From contig BPGU01000004.1 in the NCBI GenBank assembly GCA_026003195.1, positions 524,209-588,208 on the forward strand: 64,000 nt of DNA, written 5' to 3'. A model generated the notes under the pieces. It did no database searches and was not told the DNA's origin. It saw nothing but the letters and a program-made list of their open reading frames with translations. Each line of letters begins with the position of its first letter. The first letter of the stretch is position 1. Positions 56,288 to 64,000 of this stretch are shown here, in pieces. Made by a program: the position numbers and the translations under genes. This DNA is from Armatimonadota bacterium. GTDB taxonomy: Bacteria; Armatimonadota; HRBIN16.

Positions 56288-57070
56288 TTACAACCTCACT
56301 ATGCCATCCATGTCACTCCGAGAAGCTTCGCGCAAGAGCAAAGGACGGATAACCTCGAAAAGTCGGTCTATGTTGAACTGACGATAGCTACCCTTGCGAT
56401 GTTCTTTGCGATACAAAGCATGTGCAATCAGATCGGCTACCTGAATAAAGTATGAGTGCTGAGACTTGCGGATGACAGGATCCTCGACCACGCGAAGTAC
56501 GGGATTATGATAGTATCCTTGGTACATACTGGGCACGGGATTGTACACTCTCATCCTTCTCAGGACACGGCGTATCTTCACTTCATTGGTCTCATCAGCA
56601 AAGATGAGACCCATAGATACACCCTCCTGTCTTTTCAAGAATGTATCGAATCGCTGTATCAAAAACGTCCATGAGCGTACCTGCAAGTCCGCACTGGATG
56701 TAGAGGGATAGCGTGGTTGCAGTTTGTCAATGTAAATGTTCAATACCCTGGCTGCAGGCATCCGCACCGCAACTGCCTCCAACACCTCCCTGTACAGCGC
56801 GACGCGCCGACGACGAGGTAACTGTTTCAACCGTGTGTCGCCACGTGGATTGATTAAGGTGGAACCTCGTAACTCCGCACGTACAGGAACACCATACTTT
56901 AGCTTTATCTGACGACGAATCTCCACCATAGCGGAGAGATAGTTGCGCCACTCACTGGCGGGGAGGATGAAACCGGTCAAGATGAAATACGATGTGCCCT
57001 GCTGCGCAGCTGGCTTGGTAGCGTCCCATTGCCCGGGATCTCCTGACTCATCCACGTACATGAAGTACAC
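56288..57070 (-). CDS. DUF3800 domain protein
   Basis: 260 residues. It begins MYFMYVDESGDPGQWDATKP, the YxDESG motif of DUF3800. Further conserved-looking acidic residues are ADLQVRSWTFLIQRF and FADETNEVKIRR, with the C-terminal QVADLIAHALYRKEHRKG, suggesting a nuclease-like metal site (a predicted RNase H-type fold). Family members are common in mobile and defence-associated genes. Here no other mobile gene is adjacent. A palindrome with a TACAAT box lies upstream (57132-57147). Confidence 0.85.
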   Translation of the reverse strand: MYFMYVDESGDPGQWDATKPAAQQGTSYFILTGFILPASEWRNYLSAMVEIRRQIKLKYGVPVRAELRGSTLINPRGDTRLKQLPRRRRVALYREVLEAVAVRMPAARVLNIYIDKLQPRYPSTSSADLQVRSWTFLIQRFDTFLKRQEGVSMGLIFADETNEVKIRRVLRRMRVYNPVPSMYQGYYHNPVLRVVEDPVIRKSQHSYFIQVADLIAHALYRKEHRKGSYRQFNIDRLFEVIRPLLLREASRSDMDGIVRL

Positions 57071-57131
57071 TTGTTCCCCTCCTTCTCGCGAATCACATTT
57101 TTTGGGAAGAAACCGCAGTCCTGCAAAGAGG

Positions 57132-57147
57132 GGAACAATATTGTACC
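57132..57147. promoter_or_regulatory. Palindrome over the DUF3800 promoter
   Basis: GGAACAATATTGTACC, a near-perfect 16-bp palindrome (one mismatch pair) containing minus-strand TACAAT at 57140-57145. Such placement suits a repressor operator, though AT-rich -10 boxes are often symmetric by chance. Confidence 0.4.
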
Positions 57148-57161
57148 GCTTTGACGACCGG

Positions 57162-57836
57162 CTATCCCAGGTCCACCCCGTTCACCCGTAAACAGAACCG
57201 GCATTCCAGCTGCTCCGCCGCCTTGCGACACATCACCATGCGCGACAGGAATATTTCGAAATACTCCATCACGCTGGCAAAAGTGGTATCAATCTCCAGG
57301 TCCAGCCGGATGATACGCCTGTCGGGTTCCACGTATAGATTGGAACGCTGCACCGCATGGTTGACGCGGTCATGGATATCGAAGGTCTCCGGGCGCGGGT
57401 TCTGCACACGGCTGTAGTGCACATCGGATTTGTCCCCGATAATCACCGCCGCAGAGGCGTAATCGATCGGCGTGCCGTCGTCTTCCTCATGATTGCCGAT
57501 GGCGGCGGCGACCACCGCAATCTCGCGCGGGTCCATTCCCATCTCGTCGAGGATGTTCATCGCGATCATCGCGCCAACCTCGGGATGCATGTTGCGGTTG
57601 ACCATGTTGCCGATGTCATGCAGGTAGGCGGCAATCGCTGCAAGCTCGGTTTGTCGTGGCGTGTAACCCAGCGACTCGCAGATAGTGCGCGTCACCGACG
57701 AGACCACCCCCGCGTGGCGGTGCCCATGTTCGGTATAGCCAATCGCTGCCATTTGCTGGTTCGCAGCGTCTATGTAAATGCGCACCTTCGGATAACTGCG
57801 CACATCTTTCAAGGTTACCTGCTGTAGTGTTATCAC
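57162..57836 (-). CDS. HD-domain phosphohydrolase
   Basis: 224 residues. The HD metal site is visible: HRHAGVVSSV (H), AAYLHDIGNMVNR (HD, about 72) and HEVGAMIAMNIL/GNHEEDDG (H). The family hydrolyses nucleotides or phosphodiesters. No sensory or GGDEF domain. It is the last gene of the tagA-greA-ugd-TPR-tgt-HD cluster, six bases after tgt, and may act in nucleotide turnover; substrate unknown. Confidence 0.88.
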   Translation of the reverse strand: MITLQQVTLKDVRSYPKVRIYIDAANQQMAAIGYTEHGHRHAGVVSSVTRTICESLGYTPRQTELAAIAAYLHDIGNMVNRNMHPEVGAMIAMNILDEMGMDPREIAVVAAAIGNHEEDDGTPIDYASAAVIIGDKSDVHYSRVQNPRPETFDIHDRVNHAVQRSNLYVEPDRRIIRLDLEIDTTFASVMEYFEIFLSRMVMCRKAAEQLECRFCLRVNGVDLG

Positions 57837-57842
57837 GTTATT

Positions 57843-58988
57843 TCACTCCTCTCGCGATAGCCGGTTCTCTTCCGGCATGTACTTCTGAAGGAACTCTCCA
57901 GTAAATTGTTCCAGATTTCCTGCGCGAATCGCTTCCCGGATGTCCTGCATGAACCGCTGATAAAAATACAGGTTGTGATAGGTTGCCAGTCGCGCTGCCA
58001 GTATCTCCTTCGCCTTAAACAGGTGGTGGATATACGCCGCCGAATAGCGCTGGCACACCGGACAGTCGCATTCCGGGTCTACCGGACCCAGTTCATCGGC
58101 AAAACGCGCGTTGCGCAGGTTCACCCGCCCGCGCCGGGTCATCATGGCGGCGTTACGCGCCAGGCGAGTCGGCAACACGCAGTCGAACATATCTATCCCG
58201 CTGGCAACCGCCTGCAGGATGTCATCCGGCTCACCCACACCCATCAGGTAGCGCGGTTTCTCTTCGGGCAGAAGGGGCGTGGTGAACGCCACAATACGGT
58301 GTATTGCCTCTTTCTCCTCGCCGACCGCCACTCCGCCAATCGCCACGCCCGGCAAACCGAGTTCGCTGATAAAGCGTGCGCTCTGCTCGCGCAGGTCTTC
58401 GTAGACGCTTCCCTGCACAATGCCAAACAGCGCCTGCTCGGTATCGTGCGCCTGCAGGCAGCGCACCGCCCAGCGGTGGGTACGCTCCATTGCCGCCCGT
58501 GCCTGTTCGTAACTGCAGGGGTTTGGCGGGCACTCATCGAACGCCATGATGATGTCCGCCCCCAGCGCGTGCTGTACCTCCATCGCCCGTTCGGGGGTGA
58601 AATAGTGGGTGGAGCCATCGAGGTGCGACTGAAACTCCACGCCGTCCTCATACACCCGTCTCAGCCCCTGCAGGCTAAACACCTGAAAACCGCCGCTGTC
58701 GGTAAGGATATTGCCCTTCCACGCGATGAAACGGTGCAATCCTCCTGCGCGAGCCACGCGCTCATGTCCCGGGCGCAGGTATAGATGGTAGGTGTTGCAC
58801 AAGATAATACGAAAATCCAGCGCCTCGAGTTCTTCCTGCGTCATGGCTTTGACCGTGCCCTGTGTTCCCACAGGCATAAAAACAGGTGTTTCCACCTCTC
58901 CGTGCGGCAGGCGCAGGAGCCCGCATCGAGCCCGAGAATGCGCCTCACGCGCCGTTATTTCGAACTCCAAAGCGGGTAACGGTCTCAT
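57843..58988 (-). CDS. tgt: tRNA-guanine transglycosylase (queuine tRNA-ribosyltransferase)
   Basis: 381 residues. Catalytic Asp in ILTDSGGFQVFSL and nucleophile Asp in GIDMFDCVLPTRLARN; the zinc site CDCPVCQRYSAAYIHH with a following H in ATYHNL. It exchanges guanine 34 for preQ1 in tRNA anticodons (GUN). Queuosine pathway genes are not nearby. It overlaps the TPR gene start by four bases (58985-58988). Confidence 0.98.
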   Translation of the reverse strand: MRPLPALEFEITAREAHSRARCGLLRLPHGEVETPVFMPVGTQGTVKAMTQEELEALDFRIILCNTYHLYLRPGHERVARAGGLHRFIAWKGNILTDSGGFQVFSLQGLRRVYEDGVEFQSHLDGSTHYFTPERAMEVQHALGADIIMAFDECPPNPCSYEQARAAMERTHRWAVRCLQAHDTEQALFGIVQGSVYEDLREQSARFISELGLPGVAIGGVAVGEEKEAIHRIVAFTTPLLPEEKPRYLMGVGEPDDILQAVASGIDMFDCVLPTRLARNAAMMTRRGRVNLRNARFADELGPVDPECDCPVCQRYSAAYIHHLFKAKEILAARLATYHNLYFYQRFMQDIREAIRAGNLEQFTGEFLQKYMPEENRLSREE

Positions 58989-59884
58989 TCTGCCGGCGGC
59001 TGGAGCAGAGGATTGTCCGGGGCGATTTCCGCCAGGCGTTGCAGCGCCTGTTGTGCTTCCGCCTCTTTACCTGCGCCACGCAGGGCGAGCACCAGATTCG
59101 CCTGCGCTTCCGCATAGCGAGGATTAATCTCCAGGGCACGGCGAAATGCCTCCTCCGCACCCGAATAGTCGCCCTGTGCCAGAAGGGCAACCCCCAGACG
59201 GTTATGCAGGTCGGGATAGGATTGGTTAACGCTCAGCGCCTTCTGATATTCCTCAGCCGCTTTGGCGTACATGCCACGCCGATACAGGTCATCACCCAAG
59301 CGGGTATGGAACTGGATGTCTTCCACTTCGTTCATGCGAACCTGCTCCAGCGCCATCAGCGCGCCCGGCAGGTCGCCTTCCTCGTGCAGTTCCAGTGCCT
59401 TCTGGTAAGTGGCGGTGTGCAGACGCGGTTCCAGAGCCACAGCCTCTTGTGCCGTTTGCCACCCCCTTTCTCCCTCACCGCGCTGCAGGTAACAGATGCC
59501 CAATTGCAGTTTGGCGTAGGCGAAGCGCGGGTTAATCTCCAGCGCTTTCTGGAAAGCCTCCTCAGCTTCCTGATACCGTTTCTGCTGCCGAAGCGCAATG
59601 CCAAGGTGGCAATAGAGGTCAGCGAAGCGAGGATGAATTTCAATGGCGTGACGCAGAGCCGCCTCCGCACGCTCCAGCAATCCCCCTTGCAGGTAGCGCT
59701 GTCCGAGCTCGGCATATGCCTGCCCCAGGTGAAAACGCGCCAGGCGATACACCGCCGGGTCAGAAGGGCTCACCTGCTCGAACTCGGCGATAGCCTCCTG
59801 ATACAGTCCCTGATCTAGCAGACGAATACCCTTATCATAGTGCGGGTTACGCCCCTGCACCAGTTCGCGATTGAAGAAAGTCAT
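58985..59884 (-). CDS. TPR-repeat protein
   Basis: 299 residues: at least seven tetratricopeptide repeats (e.g. GLYQEAIAEFEQVSPSDPAV, ADLYCHLGIALRQQKRYQEAEEAF, PDLHNRLGVALLAQGDYSGAEEAF) with A/Y/P spacing. No signal peptide or membrane anchor, so cytoplasmic. Function not identified. It lies between ugd and tgt, overlapping tgt by four bases. Confidence 0.88.
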   Translation of the reverse strand: MTFFNRELVQGRNPHYDKGIRLLDQGLYQEAIAEFEQVSPSDPAVYRLARFHLGQAYAELGQRYLQGGLLERAEAALRHAIEIHPRFADLYCHLGIALRQQKRYQEAEEAFQKALEINPRFAYAKLQLGICYLQRGEGERGWQTAQEAVALEPRLHTATYQKALELHEEGDLPGALMALEQVRMNEVEDIQFHTRLGDDLYRRGMYAKAAEEYQKALSVNQSYPDLHNRLGVALLAQGDYSGAEEAFRRALEINPRYAEAQANLVLALRGAGKEAEAQQALQRLAEIAPDNPLLQPPAE

Positions 59885-59905
59885 GCCGATACTCCTCTCT
59901 TGCGT

Positions 59906-61237
59906 TTATTGCGACATCGCACGGGCAAAAGGCGTCGCGTTTGCTGCACGCCCGATACCGTAGTACTCCAGACCAGCCTGCTTCACCTTCTGCGGATGGT
60001 AGATATTGCGCCCATCAAACAACAGCGGACGACGCATCCTCTCGCGCAATCTCTCCAGATTGAGCTGGCGAAACTCGTTCCACTCGGTGACCACTGCCAC
60101 CGCATCACAACCTTCCGCTGCGTCGTACGCGTTTTCGCAGTAAGTGATTTGCGGGAAGATAGCTCGCGCCTTGGGCATGGCAACGGGGTCATAGGCACGC
60201 ACTTCTGCGCCCTCCGCCAGCAAAGTGGCAATAATCTGCAACGACTTCGCCTCGCGCAGGTCATCGGTATTCGGCTTGAACGCCAGCCCGAGAATGGCTA
60301 TCCGCTTGCCCTCCAGTCCCCCCAGAGCATCCCGCATTTTGGCGACGAAATACAGGGGTTGCTCCTCGTTAATCCGCTTCACCGCCTTGAGCAGCTGGAA
60401 GTCGTAGCCCAGAGCGTCAGCAGTGGCGATCATCGCATCGACATCTTTGGGGAAACAGCTGCCTCCCCATCCCAGCCCTGCCTGCAGGAACTGGTCGCCG
60501 ATACGCTTATCGTAGCCCATGCCCTTTGCCACCAGGGTGACGTCTGCCCCGCTCAAATCACAGAGGCGCGCAATGGCGTTGATATATGAAATCTTCATCG
60601 CAAGGAAGCAGTTCGAGGCGTATTTGATCAGTTCGGCGGAGTTGACATCGGTGATAATCATCGGGCGTTCGAGGGGGGCATAGAGCTCTATCAGCTTCAT
60701 CGCCGCGTTCTGGTTCGCCGCGCCAATCACGATGCGGTCGGGATGCAGGGTGTCGTAAATGGCAGACCCCTCACGCAGGAACTCGGGGTTGGAAACCACC
60801 TCGAAGTCGGGATGGTCCGGTGGAGCGTACTGCTCAATCCACCGACGCACCACGTCCCCCGTACCCACCGGCACAGTGCTTTTGTTGACGATGACCTTTG
60901 GGGCATTCAGCGCTCGCGCGATGTGCCGACAAACTTCCTCCACCTGCGACAGGTCGGGCTGACCATTGGGAAGGCTGGGAGTGCCTACCGCAATGAATAT
61001 CACCTCAGAGCGACGCACCGCCTCTTCGGTATCGGTGGTGAAAGAAAGACGTCCTTCCTCCACGTTATGAAGCACCATCTCTTCCAGACCGGGTTCATAG
61101 ATGGGCATCACGCCCGCACGCAGGGCGGCGATTTTCTGCTCGTCCTTATCCACGCATATCACTTCATTGCCCAGGTCAGCAAATACTGCTCCCGTAACAA
61201 GACCTACATAGCCCGTACCAACGACACTCAGTTGCAT
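59906..61237 (-). CDS. ugd: UDP-glucose 6-dehydrogenase
   Basis: 443 residues from ATG 61237, eight bases after GGAGG; nine residues upstream in frame are unlikely. NAD motif VVGTGYVGLVTG, catalytic Cys region GWGGSCFPKDVDAMI and substrate motif PEFLREGSAIYD are typical of the UDP-glucose/GDP-mannose dehydrogenase family. It makes UDP-glucuronate, a precursor of exopolysaccharide. A hairpin (61265-61284) lies upstream. Confidence 0.96.
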   Translation of the reverse strand: MQLSVVGTGYVGLVTGAVFADLGNEVICVDKDEQKIAALRAGVMPIYEPGLEEMVLHNVEEGRLSFTTDTEEAVRRSEVIFIAVGTPSLPNGQPDLSQVEEVCRHIARALNAPKVIVNKSTVPVGTGDVVRRWIEQYAPPDHPDFEVVSNPEFLREGSAIYDTLHPDRIVIGAANQNAAMKLIELYAPLERPMIITDVNSAELIKYASNCFLAMKISYINAIARLCDLSGADVTLVAKGMGYDKRIGDQFLQAGLGWGGSCFPKDVDAMIATADALGYDFQLLKAVKRINEEQPLYFVAKMRDALGGLEGKRIAILGLAFKPNTDDLREAKSLQIIATLLAEGAEVRAYDPVAMPKARAIFPQITYCENAYDAAEGCDAVAVVTEWNEFRQLNLERLRERMRRPLLFDGRNIYHPQKVKQAGLEYYGIGRAANATPFARAMSQ

Positions 61238-61264
61238 ATCCTCAGCCTCCCCCGATGATGCCAA

Positions 61265-61284
61265 GCCCTGCCTCTCGGCAGGGC
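61265..61284. promoter_or_regulatory. Hairpin between greA and ugd
   Basis: GCCCTGCC-TCTC-GGCAGGGC, a perfect 8-bp stem with a 4-base loop, just before the ugd ribosome site. No T-run follows on the minus strand. It may attenuate or process the mRNA. Confidence 0.55.
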
Positions 61285-61334
61285 GGGCGGGTATTGGGTA
61301 TCAATATGGATTATGCCAGTTACGCGGTGTTCGT

Positions 61335-61823
61335 TCAGGTGTGTACGGAGAGTATTTCGTAATCCACCGTGCCGCCGGGCGTTTCCACCTGCACAATGTC
61401 GCCCACCTTCTTCCCTATGAGAGCCTGCCCAACAGGTGAAGCGGCGGAAACATGTTCATATTCCTCATCTGCTCCGAACACTGCCGCCGACGCCGTGTCC
61501 ACAATGCGGAAAGTCCACTTCTCCTGATGCTCGAGGTCCTCGACGGTCACCACGCTCCCCACGGTCACCGTGCCATCCTCTCCGGGCAGGTGGTCCACCA
61601 CCTGCGCGACCTCCAGAATACGCTGCAGCTCACGGATTCGCCCTTCCAGCATCGCCTGGGCACGCTTGGCTTCATGATATTCGAAGTTCTCGCTCAGGTC
61701 CCCCTGGGCACGAGCACGTCGAATGCGCTCTGCGCTCTGCGCTCGTCCGACGGTCTTCAGATGCTCCAGCTCCTGTTTGAGTTTTTCGTATCCCTCGCGC
61801 GTGAGAATAATCTCGTCAGCCAT
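61335..61823 (-). CDS. greA: Transcription elongation factor GreA
   Basis: 162 residues from ATG 61823, nine bases after GAGG; the extra three N-terminal residues of the longer frame are not needed. Opening DEIILTREGYEKLKQELEHLKT, the antiparallel coiled coil (ARAQGDLSENFEYHEAKRAQ, with the acidic D/E at the tip) and the C-terminal domain (GVGTVVTV-like, SPVGQALIGKKVGDIVQVETPGG) are as in GreA. It rescues backtracked RNA polymerase. It overlaps the end of the tagA gene by eight bases. Confidence 0.97.
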   Translation of the reverse strand: MADEIILTREGYEKLKQELEHLKTVGRAQSAERIRRARAQGDLSENFEYHEAKRAQAMLEGRIRELQRILEVAQVVDHLPGEDGTVTVGSVVTVEDLEHQEKWTFRIVDTASAAVFGADEEYEHVSAASPVGQALIGKKVGDIVQVETPGGTVDYEILSVHT

Positions 61824-62604
61824 CGTGAACAACCTCGATACCGCTCTGATTGGTCAGCACCATCCAAGCAAAACGAGGCAACAACATCACTTTAGAGATT
61901 TTGCGGGGGTTCTGTCCTACCCGCCACAACCATTCTATGCCCATCCTCTGCATCCATAACGGTGCGCGGCGCACACGCCCCGATAACACATCGAACGTTC
62001 CTCCGACACCGATACTCACCGGCACTTTCAGCATCCCGCGATAGCGGTCAATCCATTTTTCCTGCTTGGGAATGCCCAGCGCCACACACAACACATCAGG
62101 AGCGGTTTCGCGAATGTGCTGTAGCACCAACTCCTCCTGCTCAGGAGGAAAGTAGCCGTGATGGCAACCCACGATGCGAACACCCTCATACTTCTCCTGC
62201 AGGCGCTGCGCCGCTTCTTCGGCAACGCCCGGCTGCGCCCCCAGAAAGTAGAGCCGCAGACCGGTTTGCGCACTTACCTGAGCCAGACGCAGCACGATGT
62301 CCACACCGCTGACGCGCTCTGGCATGCGGATACCGTGTCGCCGACACGCCCACAGGATACCAATGCTATCCGGCGTCACCAGGTCTGCCTGATTGATGAT
62401 GTGGCGCAGCTCTTCGTCTTTCTGCGCCATGACCACCATGCTGGAATCGGCGGTCACCACCTGCCGGGGGATGCCTTCACGCACAAAACACAGAATATGC
62501 TGCAGCGCCTCGCCCATGCTCACCGCATGGACGCGCACCCCAAACAACGAGACCGCCGGTATCCTCTCTTGCACAGGCACTGTTGCCGTTTCCATGATGC
62601 TCAC
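61816..62604 (-). CDS. tagA: WecG/TagA/CpsF glycosyltransferase
   Basis: About 262 residues. Family motifs: VVTADSSMVVMAQKDEELRHIINQADLVTPDSIGI, GVDIVLRL, YFLGAQPGVAEEAAQRL, DVLCVALGIPKQEKWIDRYR and GVGGTFDVLSGRVRRAP. It adds N-acetylmannosamine(uronate) to an undecaprenyl-PP-linked sugar in enterobacterial common antigen or teichoic acid. With ugd downstream it may serve surface glycan synthesis. The start is GTG 62604 or ATG 62595; a TATACT (62612-62617) ends seven bases before GTG, so the mRNA may be leaderless. Confidence 0.92.
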   Translation of the reverse strand: MSIMETATVPVQERIPAVSLFGVRVHAVSMGEALQHILCFVREGIPRQVVTADSSMVVMAQKDEELRHIINQADLVTPDSIGILWACRRHGIRMPERVSGVDIVLRLAQVSAQTGLRLYFLGAQPGVAEEAAQRLQEKYEGVRIVGCHHGYFPPEQEELVLQHIRETAPDVLCVALGIPKQEKWIDRYRGMLKVPVSIGVGGTFDVLSGRVRRAPLWMQRMGIEWLWRVGQNPRKISKVMLLPRFAWMVLTNQSGIEVVHDG

Positions 62605-62611
62605 GGCTATA

Positions 62612-62617
62612 AGTATA
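62612..62617 (-). promoter_or_regulatory. -10 box of the tagA operon
   Basis: Minus-strand TATACT ends seven bases before GTG 62604, so initiation would fall at or next to the start codon. No ribosome-binding site is visible for that GTG. Confidence 0.5.
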
Positions 62618-62650
62618 CACGAAAACAGAGTTTTTTTCCTGCCCTTCCTC

Positions 62651-62680
62651 TTGACAGGGAGCCTGGCAGGTGGTTATGAT
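62651..62680 (+). promoter_or_regulatory. Promoter of the beta-helix protein gene
   Basis: TTGACA (62651-62656), 18-base spacer, TATGAT (62675-62680). A strong sigma-70 match, divergent from tagA. Confidence 0.7.
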
Positions 62681-62692
62681 GTGCACAAACAC

Positions 62693-62706
62693 ACCTCCTA
62701 GGAGGT
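62693..62706. promoter_or_regulatory. Perfect palindrome containing the ribosome-binding site
   Basis: ACCTCCTAGGAGGT is a perfect 14-bp palindrome just before ATG 62711, its right half (AGGAGGT) being the ribosome site. A protein bound there, or pairing between mRNAs, could block translation. A small loop would be needed for hairpin formation, so a folded stem is doubtful. Confidence 0.5.
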
Positions 62707-62710
62707 TCAC

Positions 62711-63979
62711 ATGGACGGAGAAACACCTTCATTGTCGCGGCGTGACGCGCTGAAGAGGCTGGGGGCACTGGCAGGTTTGGCTTCGCTGAGTGCTGGCACC
62801 ACGCAGACGGTCTCCGTTCGCCCTCGCCCACCCGGTTGGGTGAATGTGCGTGATTTTGGAGCGCGTGGTGATGGCAATACAGACGATACGCCAGCCTTCG
62901 AGAAGGCGATAGAAGCAGCGCGCTCCGCAGGCTTAGCGGTCTTCGTGCCGCGAGGTGTCTACCGATTGACGCGCCCGCTGACGCTGCAAAACATCAGCCT
63001 GACGGGTCCCACCCCGGGCGTCTGGTGTGCCGACACGGACGTTTTGCCCATCCTGATCCCCCAGCAGCGCGACACTCCCTGCCTGATCCTGAAAGCCGGT
63101 GCAGGAATACAGGCGCTGGCTATTCGCTACGACTGGAACGCCGAACCCGAAGCGGGACCACCCGCCATAGTGGTGTCTGGAGTGGGCGCATACCTTTCGC
63201 ACGTCAAAATCATGTATCCGTGGGACGGTATCATAGCGGATGGCGTCTCGAACATCGGCAGGTTGAACGTGGAGAACGTCTTTATTGTGGCACCTCGCAA
63301 TATCGGAGTGCGCATCACCGGTACGTGGGATGCTCCTACCGTTCGCAACGTGGAGGTGTGGAACCTGGGTCCGGTACCCCGCCCCTTCGAGAAGGGCATC
63401 GGCTTCGATCTGGGCAAAAACGACCTGATACGCCTGAGCGACTGTTTTGTTTTCGCGATGTACACGGGCTACCTACTGCGCGACAAGATACCCGATGCGA
63501 CCATTGAGGGAGGCACCTGGGGGATGCTCACCGGCTGTTCCAGTGACTTCTGCCACATCGGTGTGGACGTACGCGGGGAACACACGGTGAGCGTGACCGG
63601 CGGCTGCTACTGGAGTCATTTTCACGGGATACGCATTGATGGAGAGAAGGCGCGCGTGCGGGTGACGGGAGCGGAATGGAAATCCAATGGTGCTCCCTGT
63701 GTGGAGGTGCACCGCGCAGAACAGGCGGTAATAGACGGGTGCAGTCTGGTTCGCGCCATGGAGTCGTTTACGGTGCCTGCGGTGCACCTGCGGGGAGGTT
63801 TCACGACGCTATCCGGTTGCCACATTCACTCCACTGACGAAGGTGTGCGCATTGAAGGTGGGGTGCAATCGGCTCTGCTGGCAGGCAATACGATTCGCGC
63901 TGGGCGCCCGATTGTGAACACGGCACCTGCGGGGTCTCCTGTCGAGATATGGGGCAACCTGCAGTTGCGGCTAACCTGA
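62711..63979 (+). CDS. Tat-exported right-handed beta-helix protein (pectate lyase superfamily)
   Basis: 422 residues. The twin-arginine motif SRRDALKRLG (RR at 10-11), followed by a hydrophobic segment LAGLASLSAG, indicates Tat export. WVNVRDFGARGDGNTDDTPAFEKAI is the pectate-lyase-3 (GDSD/TD) signature, and residues about 150-420 hold the coil-like repeats of a beta-helix (e.g. VTGGCYWSHFHGIRIDGEKARVRVTGAEWKSNGAPCVEVHRAEQAVIDGCSL). Substrate unknown; a pectin or glycan lyase/hydrolase or phage-type fold is possible. AGGAGG precedes ATG. Confidence 0.85.
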   Translation: MDGETPSLSRRDALKRLGALAGLASLSAGTTQTVSVRPRPPGWVNVRDFGARGDGNTDDTPAFEKAIEAARSAGLAVFVPRGVYRLTRPLTLQNISLTGPTPGVWCADTDVLPILIPQQRDTPCLILKAGAGIQALAIRYDWNAEPEAGPPAIVVSGVGAYLSHVKIMYPWDGIIADGVSNIGRLNVENVFIVAPRNIGVRITGTWDAPTVRNVEVWNLGPVPRPFEKGIGFDLGKNDLIRLSDCFVFAMYTGYLLRDKIPDATIEGGTWGMLTGCSSDFCHIGVDVRGEHTVSVTGGCYWSHFHGIRIDGEKARVRVTGAEWKSNGAPCVEVHRAEQAVIDGCSLVRAMESFTVPAVHLRGGFTTLSGCHIHSTDEGVRIEGGVQSALLAGNTIRAGRPIVNTAPAGSPVEIWGNLQLRLT

Positions 63980-64000
63980 GCTGGAGAGATCGAACAAAAT

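Noticed and set aside
56288..57070. Defence island around the DUF3800 gene
   Set aside because: Neighbours are housekeeping genes (recF, HD phosphohydrolase, tgt), so a single domain is not enough.

Overview
The window reads as ordinary chromosome of a GC-rich, Gram-negative-type (diderm), probably thermophilic bacterium. TolC, LpxK, a Wza-like exporter and an RND pump imply an outer membrane. A DUF4058 protein, a secreted protein with paired dockerin-like repeats, a Tat-exported beta-helix protein and several glycosidases make Armatimonadota my best guess. That assignment is inference from gene content, since I ran no search. There is no phage, plasmid, CRISPR array, rRNA or tRNA, and coding density is high with short gaps and many 4-base overlaps.

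Layout: 1-8 kb has the tail of a GH4-type glycosidase gene, uvrA, a DUF1854-comF pair and two secreted structural proteins. 8-19 kb runs on the plus strand: a GH76-like hydrolase, two small proteins, a polysaccharide export protein and a CpsB-type phosphatase, running directly into a flagellar operon (flgB flgC fliE fliF fliG fliH fliI fliJ, a lytic transglycosylase and a MotE-like protein), then a DUF4058 gene. 19-26 kb on the minus strand holds mfd, an HExxH metallopeptidase and a GH31 alpha-xylosidase.

26-34 kb on the minus strand is a complete tripartite efflux system: TetR regulator, AbrB-like protein, TolC, lipoprotein adaptor and an enlarged RND permease. Candidate TetR boxes lie at both promoters. 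34-41 kb on the minus strand has lepA, a DsbA-like/VKOR disulfide pair, guaB and a TPR membrane protein. A K+-independent proton pyrophosphatase (hppA) follows on the plus strand from a consensus promoter. 43-57 kb has an S66 carboxypeptidase, an A-type Fe-S carrier, trxB, gdhA, mreBCD, an MFS carrier, an SRPBCC protein, a histidine-kinase H-box-only protein, lpxK, a DciA-like protein and recF. 57-63 kb on the minus strand is a wecG/tagA-greA-ugd-TPR-tgt-HD cluster, followed by the divergent Tat-exported beta-helix protein.

The most interesting unannotated element is a compact candidate small RNA at about 56213-56284. It has its own extended -10 box, a ten-position stem enclosing a C-rich hairpin, and an intrinsic terminator, with no plus-strand gene after it. 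Other points of note are the RND permease with two apparent extra membrane helices, the three-box TetR operator set, a start-site stem-loop on the hppA mRNA, promoters placed so that mfd and tagA mRNAs would have almost no leader, an orphan HisKA domain, and several intergenic hairpin elements that resemble repeats seen in unrelated bacterial phyla.
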